Shown: positions 20,001 to 28,144 of the stretch, piece after piece
Layout of the letters: each line of letters opens with the position of its first letter
How positions within the stretch are numbered: position 1 is the stretch's first letter
Source: Actinorhabdospora filicis
Lineage (GTDB): Bacteria > Actinomycetota > Actinomycetes > Mycobacteriales > Micromonosporaceae
Assembly (NCBI RefSeq): GCF_030269765.1
Contig: NZ_BSTX01000008.1
Span: forward strand, 62,001-126,000
Direction: 5' to 3'
Length of the DNA: 64,000 nucleotides
Translations under genes and position numbers: made by a program
The notes under the pieces: generated by a model
What the model saw: the letters and a program-made list of their open reading frames with translations, nothing else
The model's database searches: none
What the model was told of the DNA's origin: nothing

Positions 20001-20665
20001 GCATGACCTACTTCGGCCCGGCCGACATGTACGCCCGCTGGCGCATGTGGAACACCGGCACCGGAACCGAGCTGCCCGTCGACTGGTCCGCCTGGGGCTA
20101 CGCGCTCCCGGTGTTCCACCTCGACCCGGCCGCGGCCGGCTACCGCCTCGAAGCGGTGGACCGGGCGCCCGCCGACAAGGTGGGCGACCTGTTCCGCACC
20201 GCCCCGACCGCCACCACCGTGTGGACCTTCCGCTCCGCCCGCTCCGACGCCGCGGTGCCCGACGGGTACGTGTGCGGCGTCCCCAACCGGATCGACGGCG
20301 GCTACTGGATCGGCGACGTGTGCCGCTTCCAGCCGCTCATCCAGCTCGGCTACGACCTCGGCCTCGACCTGCGCGACCGGGCGCCGGCCGGCCGCGCCCA
20401 CACCATCACCGTGCGCGCCGGGACGCACTCCCAGGCGTCCGGGCCGCCGGTGGTCTCGCTGACGGTGGAGACCTCCACCGACGGCGGGAAGACCTGGACG
20501 GCCGCCCGGCCCACCGGGCCGATGCGGGACGGGACGCTCACCGCGATCGTCAAGCACCCGCCGCTGGACCGCACCGACGGTTTCGTCTGGCTGCGGGTCA
20601 AGGCGGCCGACGCCTCCGGCGGCACCGTCGAATCCACCGTTCAGCGCGCCTATGAACTGACCTGA
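17057..20665 (+). CDS. Large secreted subtilisin-like (S8) serine protease
   Basis: 1,202 residues from ATG at 17057 with GAGGAG seven bases upstream; the frame extends to 16922 but that part lacks a ribosome site. A signal peptide spans about 20-47, followed by a propeptide-like region to about 220. The S8 catalytic domain (about 225-530) has the triad Asp252 (VLDTGVD), His284 (NGHGTHVA) and Ser460 (GTSMATPHVAG), with the AAGNSGPGG oxyanion segment. About 650 further residues hold beta-rich, Tyr/Pro-rich domains without recognised names. It acts outside the cell on proteins. A stable hairpin follows. Confidence 0.9.
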   Translation: MSPPGEGCAPTGRRVNDTRFWIRRSCAFALCGLIVFSMQSVTGAAAAAAPVSPWRPPSAPAADTAVTLITGDTIQYHLDSGGRPVFTATPAPRSDGRTVAFHAEGGPGDFHVYPDDAVPLLSAGVLDRDLFDLPGLVAQGLSDAASDSIPVIVGYAGDPGAARLRADTDALPATEDVVALASVDGAGAAVRRAHAASFWSALTARSLDRRVASVSLDHRVTAVLDRSVPQIGAPEAWAAGYTGAGVTVAVLDTGVDATHPDLAGKIAAEQNFTADPTAADGNGHGTHVASTIAGSGSASNGRYKGVAPDAKLISGKVLGADGNGLESWIIAGMEWATRNGASVVNLSVGGRVTDGRDPLARAVDDLTARTGTLFVIAAGNSGPGGPLISTPGAATSALTVGAVDKGDAMASFSSRGPRVGDHAVKPEITAPGVNIVAARAKGTAQGTPVDAFYTALNGTSMATPHVAGAAALLRQARPDLSGPALKDALVSAAADKGAAWFAQGTGRVDVPHAINTPVRASASVNLGDLTTATAPSTATLTYTNDTGTSLPLALTAKVADRTGVPATGLSLSATSVTVPAHGSAQIAVSVDPAAVAQGVFGGTITATGPGVSLRTGVGYGLSRENRLTVNVVDSTGAAASYPWPIVLMHDDYDPANPVGRPQYLLGPEGGEATEYVPDGVYTAMTTVYEGTAPDFRRASLLAAVEVRVTGNTAITLDARAAVELAARAPQATDMRMHSYAMTRHWAKLDLSYSMAGYAIGKTYPVLASPAAPGALAPISLHDHWVLAQPKPLRPVPYTNGQLSYSDAPGYIYNLQFAYLNGVPANLSRAVTNRDLVSTRVLYHSENPGALLQRAYTAMAPTLGVLWNPIIYLVPGEVTEYVLADDHLTWDRYANLFRNPSASVQYTYPLYSRETFRSAEAGTRRPDEHWFEAPARVGALDVPDPFRANPMGYTREAFAIRGGPDGDQFLPGAQALGNAPGSGMTYFGPADMYARWRMWNTGTGTELPVDWSAWGYALPVFHLDPAAAGYRLEAVDRAPADKVGDLFRTAPTATTVWTFRSARSDAAVPDGYVCGVPNRIDGGYWIGDVCRFQPLIQLGYDLGLDLRDRAPAGRAHTITVRAGTHSQASGPPVVSLTVETSTDGGKTWTAARPTGPMRDGTLTAIVKHPPLDRTDGFVWLRVKAADASGGTVESTVQRAYELT

Positions 20666-20674
20666 CCCCGACCG

Positions 20675-20698
20675 CGCCGCGGCCCCCGGGCCGCGGCG
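20675..20698 (+). terminator. Hairpin between protease and beta-solenoid gene
   Basis: 11-bp GC-only stem (20675-20685 with 20688-20698) with a two-base formal loop, ten bases after the protease stop and just before the next gene's ribosome site. No T tract, so read-through is likely. Confidence 0.5.
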
Positions 20699-20715
20699 CA
20701 CACCTTTGGAGACCC

Positions 20716-21612
20716 ATGCAGACCCGCCGGATCCTCATCGCCGCCGCCCTCAGCGCGCTCGCGCTGACCGCCCTGCCCGCCGCCGCGTCCGCCCGCCCCG
20801 CCGCGTCCTGCGCCGGGACCGCCGCCGACCTGACCGTCCACGGCGACCTCCTGGTCCCGCCGGGCGCGTCCTGCCGCCTGACCCGCGTCACCGTCACCGG
20901 GCGGGTCACCGTCGCGCCCGGCGCGAACCTCGTCCTGGAGACCACCACCGTCCACGGTGGACTCGCCGCCGAATCGAACGCCTTCGTCGCCGCCGAGGCG
21001 TCCACCGTGCGCGGACGCGTCCGGCTCACCGCCGCCTACGGCCTCGACGCCCACGGCGGCCGCCTCCACGCCCCCGTCACCGCCGAGAACACCGGATTCC
21101 TCTACGCCACCGGAACCGCCCTCGACTCCCTCACCTCCACCGGCGGCGAGACCTACCTCGCCTCGGCCCGCGTGGACGGGCGCGTCAGCACCCGCGACGA
21201 CCGCTTCACCGACCTCGACGACACCGTCGTCCTCGGCTCTCTCAGCATCACCGGACCCGCCCAGGGCGCGCGGCTGTGCGCGTCCGAAGTGGACGGCGAC
21301 GTCACCGTCACCGGCGCCCGCGGCCCGGTCCGCGTCGGCGGCGACTGCGGCTACGCCGTCCTCGGCGCCCGCCTCACCCTCACCGCCAACGCCGCCGTCG
21401 ACGTCACCGGCAGCACCGTCCGCGGCCCGCTCTCCTGCCGCGACAACGCCACCGCCCCCACCGGCGGCGGCAACCGCCTGCGCGGCGGGGCGAGCGGGCA
21501 GTGCGCGACGCTCTCGGCGTCCCCACCCGCCCTCGCCGGGGGCCGCGCGTACGCCGACATCGCCGCGCGACTGGCGTCGGCACTGGCCGCCGCGACCGGC
21601 CCCGCCTTCTGA
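20716..21612 (+). CDS. Secreted beta-solenoid-like protein
   Basis: 298 residues with a signal peptide (about 1-27, AAASARPA). The mature part is a run of short beta-strand repeats at about 18-22 residue spacing (ADLTVHGDLLV, RVTVTGRVTVA, TTTVHGGLAAE, ASTVRGRVRLT, ARVDGRVST, ASEVDGDVTVT, GSTVRGPLSC). This pattern of alternating hydrophobic residues and Gly turns suits a right-handed beta-helix or bactofilin-like solenoid. Four cysteines may form disulfides. No catalytic residues are visible. It follows the protease by 50 bases and may be co-transcribed with it. Confidence 0.7.
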   Translation: MQTRRILIAAALSALALTALPAAASARPAASCAGTAADLTVHGDLLVPPGASCRLTRVTVTGRVTVAPGANLVLETTTVHGGLAAESNAFVAAEASTVRGRVRLTAAYGLDAHGGRLHAPVTAENTGFLYATGTALDSLTSTGGETYLASARVDGRVSTRDDRFTDLDDTVVLGSLSITGPAQGARLCASEVDGDVTVTGARGPVRVGGDCGYAVLGARLTLTANAAVDVTGSTVRGPLSCRDNATAPTGGGNRLRGGASGQCATLSASPPALAGGRAYADIAARLASALAAATGPAF

Positions 21613-21718
21613 AGAACCGGTGGGGAACCGCGCGACGCGGGCCGTCCGGCGGTTCCCCGCCCCGCCCCCTGGTGCCACGATGGGCCTTACGGGGCCCCGA
21701 ACTCAGCGAGGTGGGGCA

Positions 21719-22711
21719 ATGCTGGAAATCGTCGACCTGGACGCCACGGCTCAGGCCGTCTACGAAGCCGTCGTCACCGGGCAGAGCACCGCCGCCGAGC
21801 TCGCCGCCGCCTCCGGGGCCTCCGGCGCGCACCTCCAGGAGATCCTGGAGCGCCTCCAGGGCCTCGGCCTGGTCGCCGTCGTCCCCGGCATCGAACCCGC
21901 CTACGTCGCCGCCCCGCCCGACACCGCCCTCGAAGCGGTGCTGCTGGAGAAGGAGAAGCAGCTCAAACGCGCCCGCCTCTTCGCGCAGCGCCTCACCGAG
22001 GCCCACCGCCGCAGCACCGCCGCCGGGGACCCCGTCCGGCTCGTGGAGGTCGTCGCCGGGCGCGAGGCCGTCGTCCGCCGCTTCCAGCAGGTCCAGCGCG
22101 CCTGCCGCCGCGAGCTGCGCATCATCGACAAGCCCCCCTACGCCCTGGCCGGGCCCGAAGAGAACGTCGGCTTCGAGCGCGAGCTCCTCGAACGCGGCGT
22201 CCGCTGGCGCGCCATCTACGACCCCGCCGGACTCGACGACGGCCACGACCTCACCGGCGACGTGCAGGTCAGCGTCGCCCTCGGCGAGGAGGCGCGCGTC
22301 CTGGCCGGTCCCGCGCCCACCAAGCTCGTCCTCGCCGACGACCGGGTCGGCATGATCCCCCTCCAGATCGCGCCCAGCGGCATCGACTCCATCGTCGTCG
22401 TCTACCCCTCGGCGCTGCTGGAGGCACTGGCCGCCCTCTTCGAGCAGCTGTGGGAGCGCGCGCTGCCGCTGCCCCTGCCGGGACGGGTCACGGCCGGGCG
22501 TTCGCCGCGCGAGCCGACCGAGGCGGAGCTGCAGCTGCTGAGCCTGCTCACCGCCGGGCTGCCCGACGACCGCATCGCCGGGCACCTGGGCGTGAGTCCC
22601 CGCACGCTCCAGCGGCGCATCCGGGCGCTGCTGGACCGGCTGGGCGCGCGGACGCGGTTCCAGGCCGGGATCCGGGCGACGCTGATCGGGTGGGTCGACG
22701 GGGAGAAGTGA
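21719..22711 (+). CDS. TrmB-like regulator with C-terminal LuxR/GerE-type helix-turn-helix
   Basis: 330 residues. The N-terminal winged helix resembles TrmB (DATAQAVYEAVVTGQSTAAELAAASG..., about 1-65). A coiled-coil linker follows (about 75-100), then an effector-like domain. The C-terminal segment (about 265-320) has LLTAGLPDDRIAGHLGVSPRTLQRRIRALLDRLGARTRFQ, a LuxR/GerE-type helix-turn-helix. The combination recurs in actinomycetes as one-component regulators. The ATG at 21719 follows GCGAGGTGGGG. Its ligand and targets are not evident; the adjacent secreted-protein genes are candidates only by position. Confidence 0.8.
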   Translation: MLEIVDLDATAQAVYEAVVTGQSTAAELAAASGASGAHLQEILERLQGLGLVAVVPGIEPAYVAAPPDTALEAVLLEKEKQLKRARLFAQRLTEAHRRSTAAGDPVRLVEVVAGREAVVRRFQQVQRACRRELRIIDKPPYALAGPEENVGFERELLERGVRWRAIYDPAGLDDGHDLTGDVQVSVALGEEARVLAGPAPTKLVLADDRVGMIPLQIAPSGIDSIVVVYPSALLEALAALFEQLWERALPLPLPGRVTAGRSPREPTEAELQLLSLLTAGLPDDRIAGHLGVSPRTLQRRIRALLDRLGARTRFQAGIRATLIGWVDGEK

Positions 22712-22848
22712 GCGCGGCTTCTCGGTGCGTCTTTCGTGACGGTTGCCGGTCTATCGGCCCCCTTGTTCCGGTATGGCGTTCCCGGAGGCGCCCCAATATG
22801 GTGGGAACCGGTCATTGCCCGTGACGACGGAAATCCCGAGGAGCCCGA

Positions 22849-23844
22849 GTGAGCCCCGATTTCCCGTTCGACAGCCGACTGCCCTTGAGCGACTACCGCC
22901 TCTTCCGCACCTCCGACGTCGACGAGGCGCGCGAGGAGGTGGCCCGGGTCTTCTGCGACCACCAGCTGATCCCGCTGGGCCGCACGGCGCTGCTGGACGC
23001 CGCCCAGCACAGTGTCCGGCTGCGCCAGGTCGGCTTCAACTACATCCGCTACGGCGCCGAGGTCGGCATCGTGCCCGGCGAGCTGACCGACTTCTACGTG
23101 CTCCAGGCGACCCTGCGCGGCACCGCCGACGTGACCAGCGGCTGCCGGACGGCGCTGGCCCGGCCGGGCGTGGTGACGATCCCCGCGCCGCACCGGCGGC
23201 TGGCGATGCGCTGGCGCGGCGACTGCGAGCAGATCGTGCTGCGGGTGGAGCGCTCGGCGGTGGAGGCCGAGCTGCGCGACCTGATCGACCGGCCGCTGCC
23301 CGGCCCGGTGGAGTTCGACGTGACGATGCCGCTGCACCGGTCGATGGCGCGCAGCTGGTGGCGGCTGGTCCGGCACGTCGTGGCCGACCTGGACGACGGG
23401 GGCGGCCTGGCCCGCCACGAGCTGGCGGCCGGTGGCGTGGAGCACGCGCTGATCACCGGGCTGCTGCTGGCGCAGCCGCACAACTACACCGCCGCGCTGA
23501 ACGCGCCGCCGCGCGCGCCGGGCGCCGGCTGCGTCCGGCTGGCGGTGGACCTGATCGAGAACCAGCCGCAGCGGGCCCTGACGGTGTCCTCGCTGGCGCG
23601 GGAGGCGGGGGTGAGCGTGCGGGCGCTGCAACTGGGCTTCCGCCGCAACCTGGACACCACGCCGACGGACTACCTGCGGCGGGTGCGGCTCCAGCGTGCG
23701 CGCGCCGAGCTCCAGGCGGGCGGGGACGGGCTGACGGTCTCGGAGGTGGCGTGGCGGTGGGGGTTCACGCACCTGGGGAGGTTCGCCACGGCCTACCGGC
23801 TGCGGTACGGGGAGCCGCCGTCCAGGACGCTGCGCCGCTTCTAG
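22849..23844 (+). CDS. AraC-family transcriptional regulator
   Basis: 331 residues from GTG at 22849 with a GAGGAG ribosome site. The N-terminal half is an AraC-binding-like sensor (FNYIRYGAEVGIVPGELTDFYVLQ...). The C-terminal 100 residues hold two helix-turn-helix units: LTVSSLAREAGVSVRALQLGF and LTVSEVAWRWGFTHLGRFATAYRLRYGE, ending PSRTLRRF. It resembles the AraC regulators that act on catabolic or monooxygenase genes in actinomycetes. No such enzyme gene is adjacent, so the regulon is unknown. Confidence 0.85.
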   Translation: MSPDFPFDSRLPLSDYRLFRTSDVDEAREEVARVFCDHQLIPLGRTALLDAAQHSVRLRQVGFNYIRYGAEVGIVPGELTDFYVLQATLRGTADVTSGCRTALARPGVVTIPAPHRRLAMRWRGDCEQIVLRVERSAVEAELRDLIDRPLPGPVEFDVTMPLHRSMARSWWRLVRHVVADLDDGGGLARHELAAGGVEHALITGLLLAQPHNYTAALNAPPRAPGAGCVRLAVDLIENQPQRALTVSSLAREAGVSVRALQLGFRRNLDTTPTDYLRRVRLQRARAELQAGGDGLTVSEVAWRWGFTHLGRFATAYRLRYGEPPSRTLRRF

Positions 23845-23898
23845 CGCGGTGCCCGGCGGGCGGTGGCGGGGCGGCCCGCCCGGCCGTCCCGCCACCCG

Positions 23899-24189
23899 TC
23901 AGACGAGGGCCTCGCGCAGCCGCTGACGACGCGAGCGCCCGAGCGCCCGGTGCATCATCGCGGCGGGGATGCCCAGCGCGACCGCGAGCCAGCGCCGCCA
24001 GTAGGGCCCGGGGATGCGCCTGCCGCGCTCCCAGCGGGCCACCTGGTGGCGGTTGACCGCGTCATTGTGGGATAGCTCCACCAGTTTGTGAGCCAATTCG
24101 TACTGGCTCATTCCCCGGCGGAGTCGCACGGCCCGGATGAGCTGGCCGAGCGTCGCCTGATCGTAGGAGCATGAGCGATCCGTGGTCAC
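23899..24189 (-). CDS. Small XRE-family helix-turn-helix protein
   Basis: 96 residues from GTG at 24189. The whole protein is essentially a Cro/C1-type DNA-binding domain: LGQLIRAVRLRRGMSQYELAHKLVELSHNDAVNRHQVARWERGRRIPGPYW, followed by a basic C-terminus. There is no ligand-binding domain. Targets are unknown; the divergent upstream region precedes moeZ. Confidence 0.8.
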   Translation of the reverse strand: MTTDRSCSYDQATLGQLIRAVRLRRGMSQYELAHKLVELSHNDAVNRHQVARWERGRRIPGPYWRRWLAVALGIPAAMMHRALGRSRRQRLREALV

Positions 24190-24444
24190 GCGGTGGACGC
24201 TACGCCGACATGGGGAGGTGGGCTATCCGATGCGCGCATGCGGCGGGCCGCCCGGCGAAGCGCTCAGGCGTGGCCGGGCGGGGTACGGCGGGCTCGTGCG
24301 GGATGAGCGGCGGGCTCGGCCGGGGTCGACGATGTTTCCCACGGTTAACCACTGTTTCAGTGGCCGCGCCCGGGGCGTCCCACCGGTCGAACATCACACC
24401 CGCCGGTTGGCCCCCACCCCGTCCGACCGGCAAGAATGGGACCC

Positions 24445-25623
24445 ATGCCACTACCGCCGCTCGTGGAGCCCGCCGAGTCCCTCTCCGTCGAGGAGGTGCG
24501 CCGCTATTCGAGGCACCTCATCATTCCCGATTTCGCCATGGCCGGTCAGAAACGGCTGAAGAACGCCAAGGTCCTCTGCGTCGGCGCCGGTGGCCTGGGC
24601 TCGCCCGCGCTCCTCTACCTGGCCGCGGCCGGGGTCGGGACGCTGGGGATCGTCGACTTCGACGTGGTGGACGAGTCGAACCTCCAGCGCCAGGTGATCC
24701 ACGGCGTCAGCGACGTCGGGCGCGCCAAGGCGCAGTCGGCGGCCAACTCCGTCCGCGAGATCAACCCGCTGATCCAGGTGAACGTGCACGAGTTCGCCCT
24801 GGACAACGACAATGTCCTCGACCTGTTCGCGCAGTACGACCTGATCGTGGACGGCACCGACAACTTCGCCACGCGCTACATGGTCAACGACGCGTGCGTG
24901 CTGCTGAACAAGCCCTACGTGTGGGGCTCGATCTACCGCTACGACGGTCAGGCGAGCGTCTTCTGGTCGGAGCACGGTCCCTGCTACCGGTGCCTGTACC
25001 CGGAGCCCCCGCCGCCGGGCATGGTCCCCAGCTGCGCCGAGGGCGGCGTCCTGGGCGTGCTGTGCGCGTCGATCGGGTCGGTCCAGGTCAACGAGGCCAT
25101 CAAGGTGCTGACCGGGACGGGCGACCCGCTGGTCGGACGGCTTATGGTGTTCGATGCGCTGGAGATGAGCTGGCGGGACATCAAGGTCCGCAAGGACCCG
25201 AACTGCGCCATCTGTGGTGAGAACCCGACCGTTACCGAACTGATCGACTACGACGACTTCTGCGGCGTGGTCTCCGAGGAGGCGAGCATGGCCGCTGCCG
25301 GCCACACCATCACCGCGTCCGAGCTGAAGGAATGGCAGGACGCCGGTAAGGACCTGGCGCTGATCGACGTGCGCGAGCCCGCCGAGTACGAGATCGTCAA
25401 GATCCCGGGCTCGACGCTGATCCCGAAGGGCGACATCGTCTCCGGTGAGGCGCTGTCGCAGATCCCGGCCGACAAGCAGGTCGTGCTGTACTGCAAGGCC
25501 GGTGTCCGCTCGGCGGAGGCCCTGGCGGCGGTGCACGCGGCGGGCATCACCTCGGCGGTGCACGTCCAGGGCGGCGTCCTGGCGTGGATCAACCAGATCG
25601 ACCCCGCGCTGCCCTCGTACTGA
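24445..25623 (+). CDS. moeZ: MoeZ, adenylyltransferase/sulfurtransferase
   Basis: 392 residues. The N-terminal ThiF/MoeB/E1-like domain (about 15-270) has GAGGLGSPALLYLAAAGVG for ATP binding, an active-site RQVIHG loop, and zinc cysteines in CYRCLYP and CAICG. The C-terminal rhodanese domain (about 285-390) has the loop CKAGVRS with catalytic Cys350. MoeZ activates ubiquitin-like sulfur carriers by adenylation and then thiocarboxylation, feeding molybdopterin, cysteine and secondary-metabolite thio-chemistry in actinobacteria. ATG at 24436 is an alternative start three codons upstream. It corresponds to mycobacterial Rv3206c. Confidence 0.92.
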   Translation: MPLPPLVEPAESLSVEEVRRYSRHLIIPDFAMAGQKRLKNAKVLCVGAGGLGSPALLYLAAAGVGTLGIVDFDVVDESNLQRQVIHGVSDVGRAKAQSAANSVREINPLIQVNVHEFALDNDNVLDLFAQYDLIVDGTDNFATRYMVNDACVLLNKPYVWGSIYRYDGQASVFWSEHGPCYRCLYPEPPPPGMVPSCAEGGVLGVLCASIGSVQVNEAIKVLTGTGDPLVGRLMVFDALEMSWRDIKVRKDPNCAICGENPTVTELIDYDDFCGVVSEEASMAAAGHTITASELKEWQDAGKDLALIDVREPAEYEIVKIPGSTLIPKGDIVSGEALSQIPADKQVVLYCKAGVRSAEALAAVHAAGITSAVHVQGGVLAWINQIDPALPSY

Positions 25624-25661
25624 CGGGTAGGGCCGTCGGTCCACTGAACAACTGCGAATCG

Positions 25662-25690
25662 AAGCCCCGGTGCCCCGTGCGCCGGGGCTT
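25662..25690 (+). terminator. Intrinsic terminator after moeZ
   Basis: Nine-bp stem (25662-25670 with 25682-25690) with an 11-base loop and a downstream CTTC, 38 bases after the moeZ stop codon. Confidence 0.7.
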
Positions 25691-25859
25691 CTTCGCGTCC
25701 GCGGTCGCCTGAACCCGGGCTTCAGCGAACAGGGGGCCCGCGAACCGGTGACGGTCGGTGGGTACCGGACGTGGGCGGGGCGACGGATTGCCCACTATGT
25801 GCTCGCGCAGGGTAAATTTCCGGCGGTACGGCCCCCTTCCCCCAACCTGGAGGTGCCAG

Positions 25860-26639
25860 GTGCCACGACCCGCCGCGTCCCTGTCGTCCCGGAGCAGACT
25901 GGCTCCGGTGTCCCGGTCGTCGACGGTCGATCTCATCGCCGCCCGCATCCGCGAGGCCATCACCGCCGGGGACCTCCCGCCGGGGTCGCCGCTGGGCGAG
26001 GCGGAGCTGGCCGAACAGCTCGGCGTCAGCCGGGGCCCGCTGCGGGAGGGGATGCAGCGGCTGGTGCAGGAGGGTCTGCTGACCTCGGTCCGCAGGCGCG
26101 GCCTGGGGGTGCCGTGCCTGAGCGCCGACGAGGTCACCGACGTCTACGTCATGCGCGCGGCCGTCGAGCGGGCCGCGTGCCTGCGGCTGCTGGCGCTGGA
26201 CGCCGCCGGGCTCACCGCCGTGGCGCGTTCGCTGGAGGGCGAGGTCCGGCGCATGACGAGGGCGTCGCGCAAGGGCGACGCCGACCATCTCGGCGAGGCC
26301 GACATCAACTTCCACCGCGATCTGGTGGACGCGGCCGGCAGCAGCCGTCTCAGCCGCGCCATCCGCACGCTGCTGATCGAGTCGCGCCTGTCGGTGTTCT
26401 CGATGCAGGACCACTTCACCGTTCCGGCGGATCTGCCCGCCGATCACGAGGCGATCGTGGCGGCCCTGCGCGAGCGGGACCGGGAGCGGCTCCTCGGCCT
26501 GGTCCAGTCGCACATGGACGAGGCGGTGCGCCGCCTGACCTGGCCGCGCGCCGGGAAACGGACCCTCGAGGCGCATCCTCCGGAGGAGCCGCGCGGGCTG
26601 GGCCCGATCCGCCGCGACGGTCCCCATGGGACGGTCTGA
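25860..26639 (+). CDS. GntR-family (FadR/FCD-type) transcriptional regulator
   Basis: 259 residues from GTG at 25860, six bases after GGAGG. The N-terminal winged helix reads VDLIAARIREAITAGDLPPGSPLGEAELAEQLGVSRGPLREGMQRL. The C-terminal all-helical FCD domain has RAAVERAACLRLL, DINFHRDLVDAAGSSRLSRAI and DHEAIVAALRERDRERLLGLVQSHM, with the metal-binding Asp/His pattern of FCD proteins. Such regulators usually answer to small carboxylates. It lies 50 bases upstream of the gamma-glutamyltransferase-like gene on the same strand, which may be its target or operon partner. Confidence 0.85.
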   Translation: MPRPAASLSSRSRLAPVSRSSTVDLIAARIREAITAGDLPPGSPLGEAELAEQLGVSRGPLREGMQRLVQEGLLTSVRRRGLGVPCLSADEVTDVYVMRAAVERAACLRLLALDAAGLTAVARSLEGEVRRMTRASRKGDADHLGEADINFHRDLVDAAGSSRLSRAIRTLLIESRLSVFSMQDHFTVPADLPADHEAIVAALRERDRERLLGLVQSHMDEAVRRLTWPRAGKRTLEAHPPEEPRGLGPIRRDGPHGTV

Positions 26640-26689
26640 GACAAGGAATTGACAGTTCGGCCGGTGACCGACTGCGTACTCTCCCGTGC

Positions 26690-28081
26690 ATGGGCCGTTA
26701 TGGGGGTATCGCAGCCGGTCATCCGGCCACTGTGGACGCCGGTGCCGCCGTGCTGGCCGCGGGCGGTTCGGCCGCCGACGCCGCCGTCGCGGCGATGTTC
26801 GCGTCCTGCGTCGGCGAGACGGTGATGACGGGACTGGGCGGCGCGGGCTTCGCCACCTACGTGGAGGCCGCCACCGGGACCGTCACCTGTCTCGACTTCT
26901 TCGCCGCCGTCCCGGGCCTCGACGGCGGGGACGCGGGCCCGATGCACGAGATCGACGTCGCCTTCGGCGCCGTCCCGATGCGCTTCTCCATCGGCGGCGC
27001 CAGCGTCGGCGTACCGGGCCTGGTGGCCGGTGCCGCCGAATTGCACCGCCGGTGGGGCCGCAGGCCGTGGGGGAGCCTCCTGGAGCCCGCGATCGGCCTC
27101 GCCGAGCGGGGCGTCCCACTGCCCGAGGAGCACGCCACGACCCTCCCGACGGTCGCGGCGGCGCTGCTGCCCGGTGACGGGCGCGTCGCCTACGCCCCCG
27201 ACGGCGAGCTCCTGCGGGGCGGGCAGATCCTTTACCACCCGGGCCTGGCCGAGGCTCTGGACCGCATCGCCCGCGCGGGCGCCGGGGACTTCTACACCGG
27301 CGAGCTGGGCGCGGTCATGGTCGAGGCCGTCCGCGAGGGCGGCGGGCGCATGGGGCCCACCGACCTGGCCGCCTACCGGGTGCTGGACGTGCCCGTCCAC
27401 CGCACGGTCTTCGCCGGGCGCGTCGTCTACGGCCGCGACGACCTCAACCACACCCTGGCGACCCTGGCGGGCCTGCCGACGATGACGGGCCTGGACGAGG
27501 GCGACCGCGCGGTGGCCATCGCCGACGCGCTCACCGGCCCCGACCCGGGCGGGCCGGGCGACACCACCAACATCTCGGTCATGGACCGGCACGGCAACGC
27601 CTGCGTCGTGACGACCACCCTGGGCATCGGCTCGGCGGTGTGGCTGCCGGGCTTCGGCGTCCACCTCAACTCGATGCTCGGGGAGGGTGAGCTGCTGCGC
27701 GGCCCGCTGACCGCCGGGCACCGGATGGGCAGCATGATGTGCCCGCTGGTGGCGATGGACAACCGGGGTGTGGTCCTGGCCGCCGGTTCGGCCGGCGCCT
27801 CGCGCATTCGAACGGCGCTGACGCACGTCCTGGTGAACCATCTGGCCCTGGGCGCACCCCTCGGGGAGGCCCTGGACCGGCCCCGCTTCCACATCTGCGG
27901 CAGCGTCGCCCACACCGAGCCCGGGGTGTCCACCGACGTGCTGACCGCCCTGGTCAAGGCCGGTTACGAGGTCAACGAGTGGAGCGTGGACCGGCACTAC
28001 TTCGGGGGCGCCAGCGCGGTCTCGCCGACCGAGGCGGCGGGCGATCCGAGGCGTGCGGGAGCCGGGCGCGTCATCAGGTGA
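26690..28081 (+). CDS. Gamma-glutamyltransferase-like Ntn hydrolase
   Basis: 463 residues. The N-terminal half has GGSAADAAVAAMFASCVGETVMTGLGGAG, the standard start of the GGT large subunit. The autoprocessing site is G-D-T-T-N with Thr292 aligned to the catalytic threonine, followed by ISVMDRHGNACVVTTTL. The C-terminus has GHRMGSMMCPLV in place of the usual PLSSM segment. The protein is shorter than secreted GGTs (550-600 residues) and has no signal peptide, so a cytosolic location is likely. Substrate may be a gamma-glutamyl amide or an amide-type metabolite. A TTGACA hexamer at 26649-26654 may be the -35 element; no ribosome site is seen. Confidence 0.8.
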   Translation: MGRYGGIAAGHPATVDAGAAVLAAGGSAADAAVAAMFASCVGETVMTGLGGAGFATYVEAATGTVTCLDFFAAVPGLDGGDAGPMHEIDVAFGAVPMRFSIGGASVGVPGLVAGAAELHRRWGRRPWGSLLEPAIGLAERGVPLPEEHATTLPTVAAALLPGDGRVAYAPDGELLRGGQILYHPGLAEALDRIARAGAGDFYTGELGAVMVEAVREGGGRMGPTDLAAYRVLDVPVHRTVFAGRVVYGRDDLNHTLATLAGLPTMTGLDEGDRAVAIADALTGPDPGGPGDTTNISVMDRHGNACVVTTTLGIGSAVWLPGFGVHLNSMLGEGELLRGPLTAGHRMGSMMCPLVAMDNRGVVLAAGSAGASRIRTALTHVLVNHLALGAPLGEALDRPRFHICGSVAHTEPGVSTDVLTALVKAGYEVNEWSVDRHYFGGASAVSPTEAAGDPRRAGAGRVIR

Positions 28082-28144
28082 CCGACTAGACGTTCGAACG
28101 TGTCGCACTGGCCGGGCGTCGCCCCCTCGTGGTTACCTGGGCCG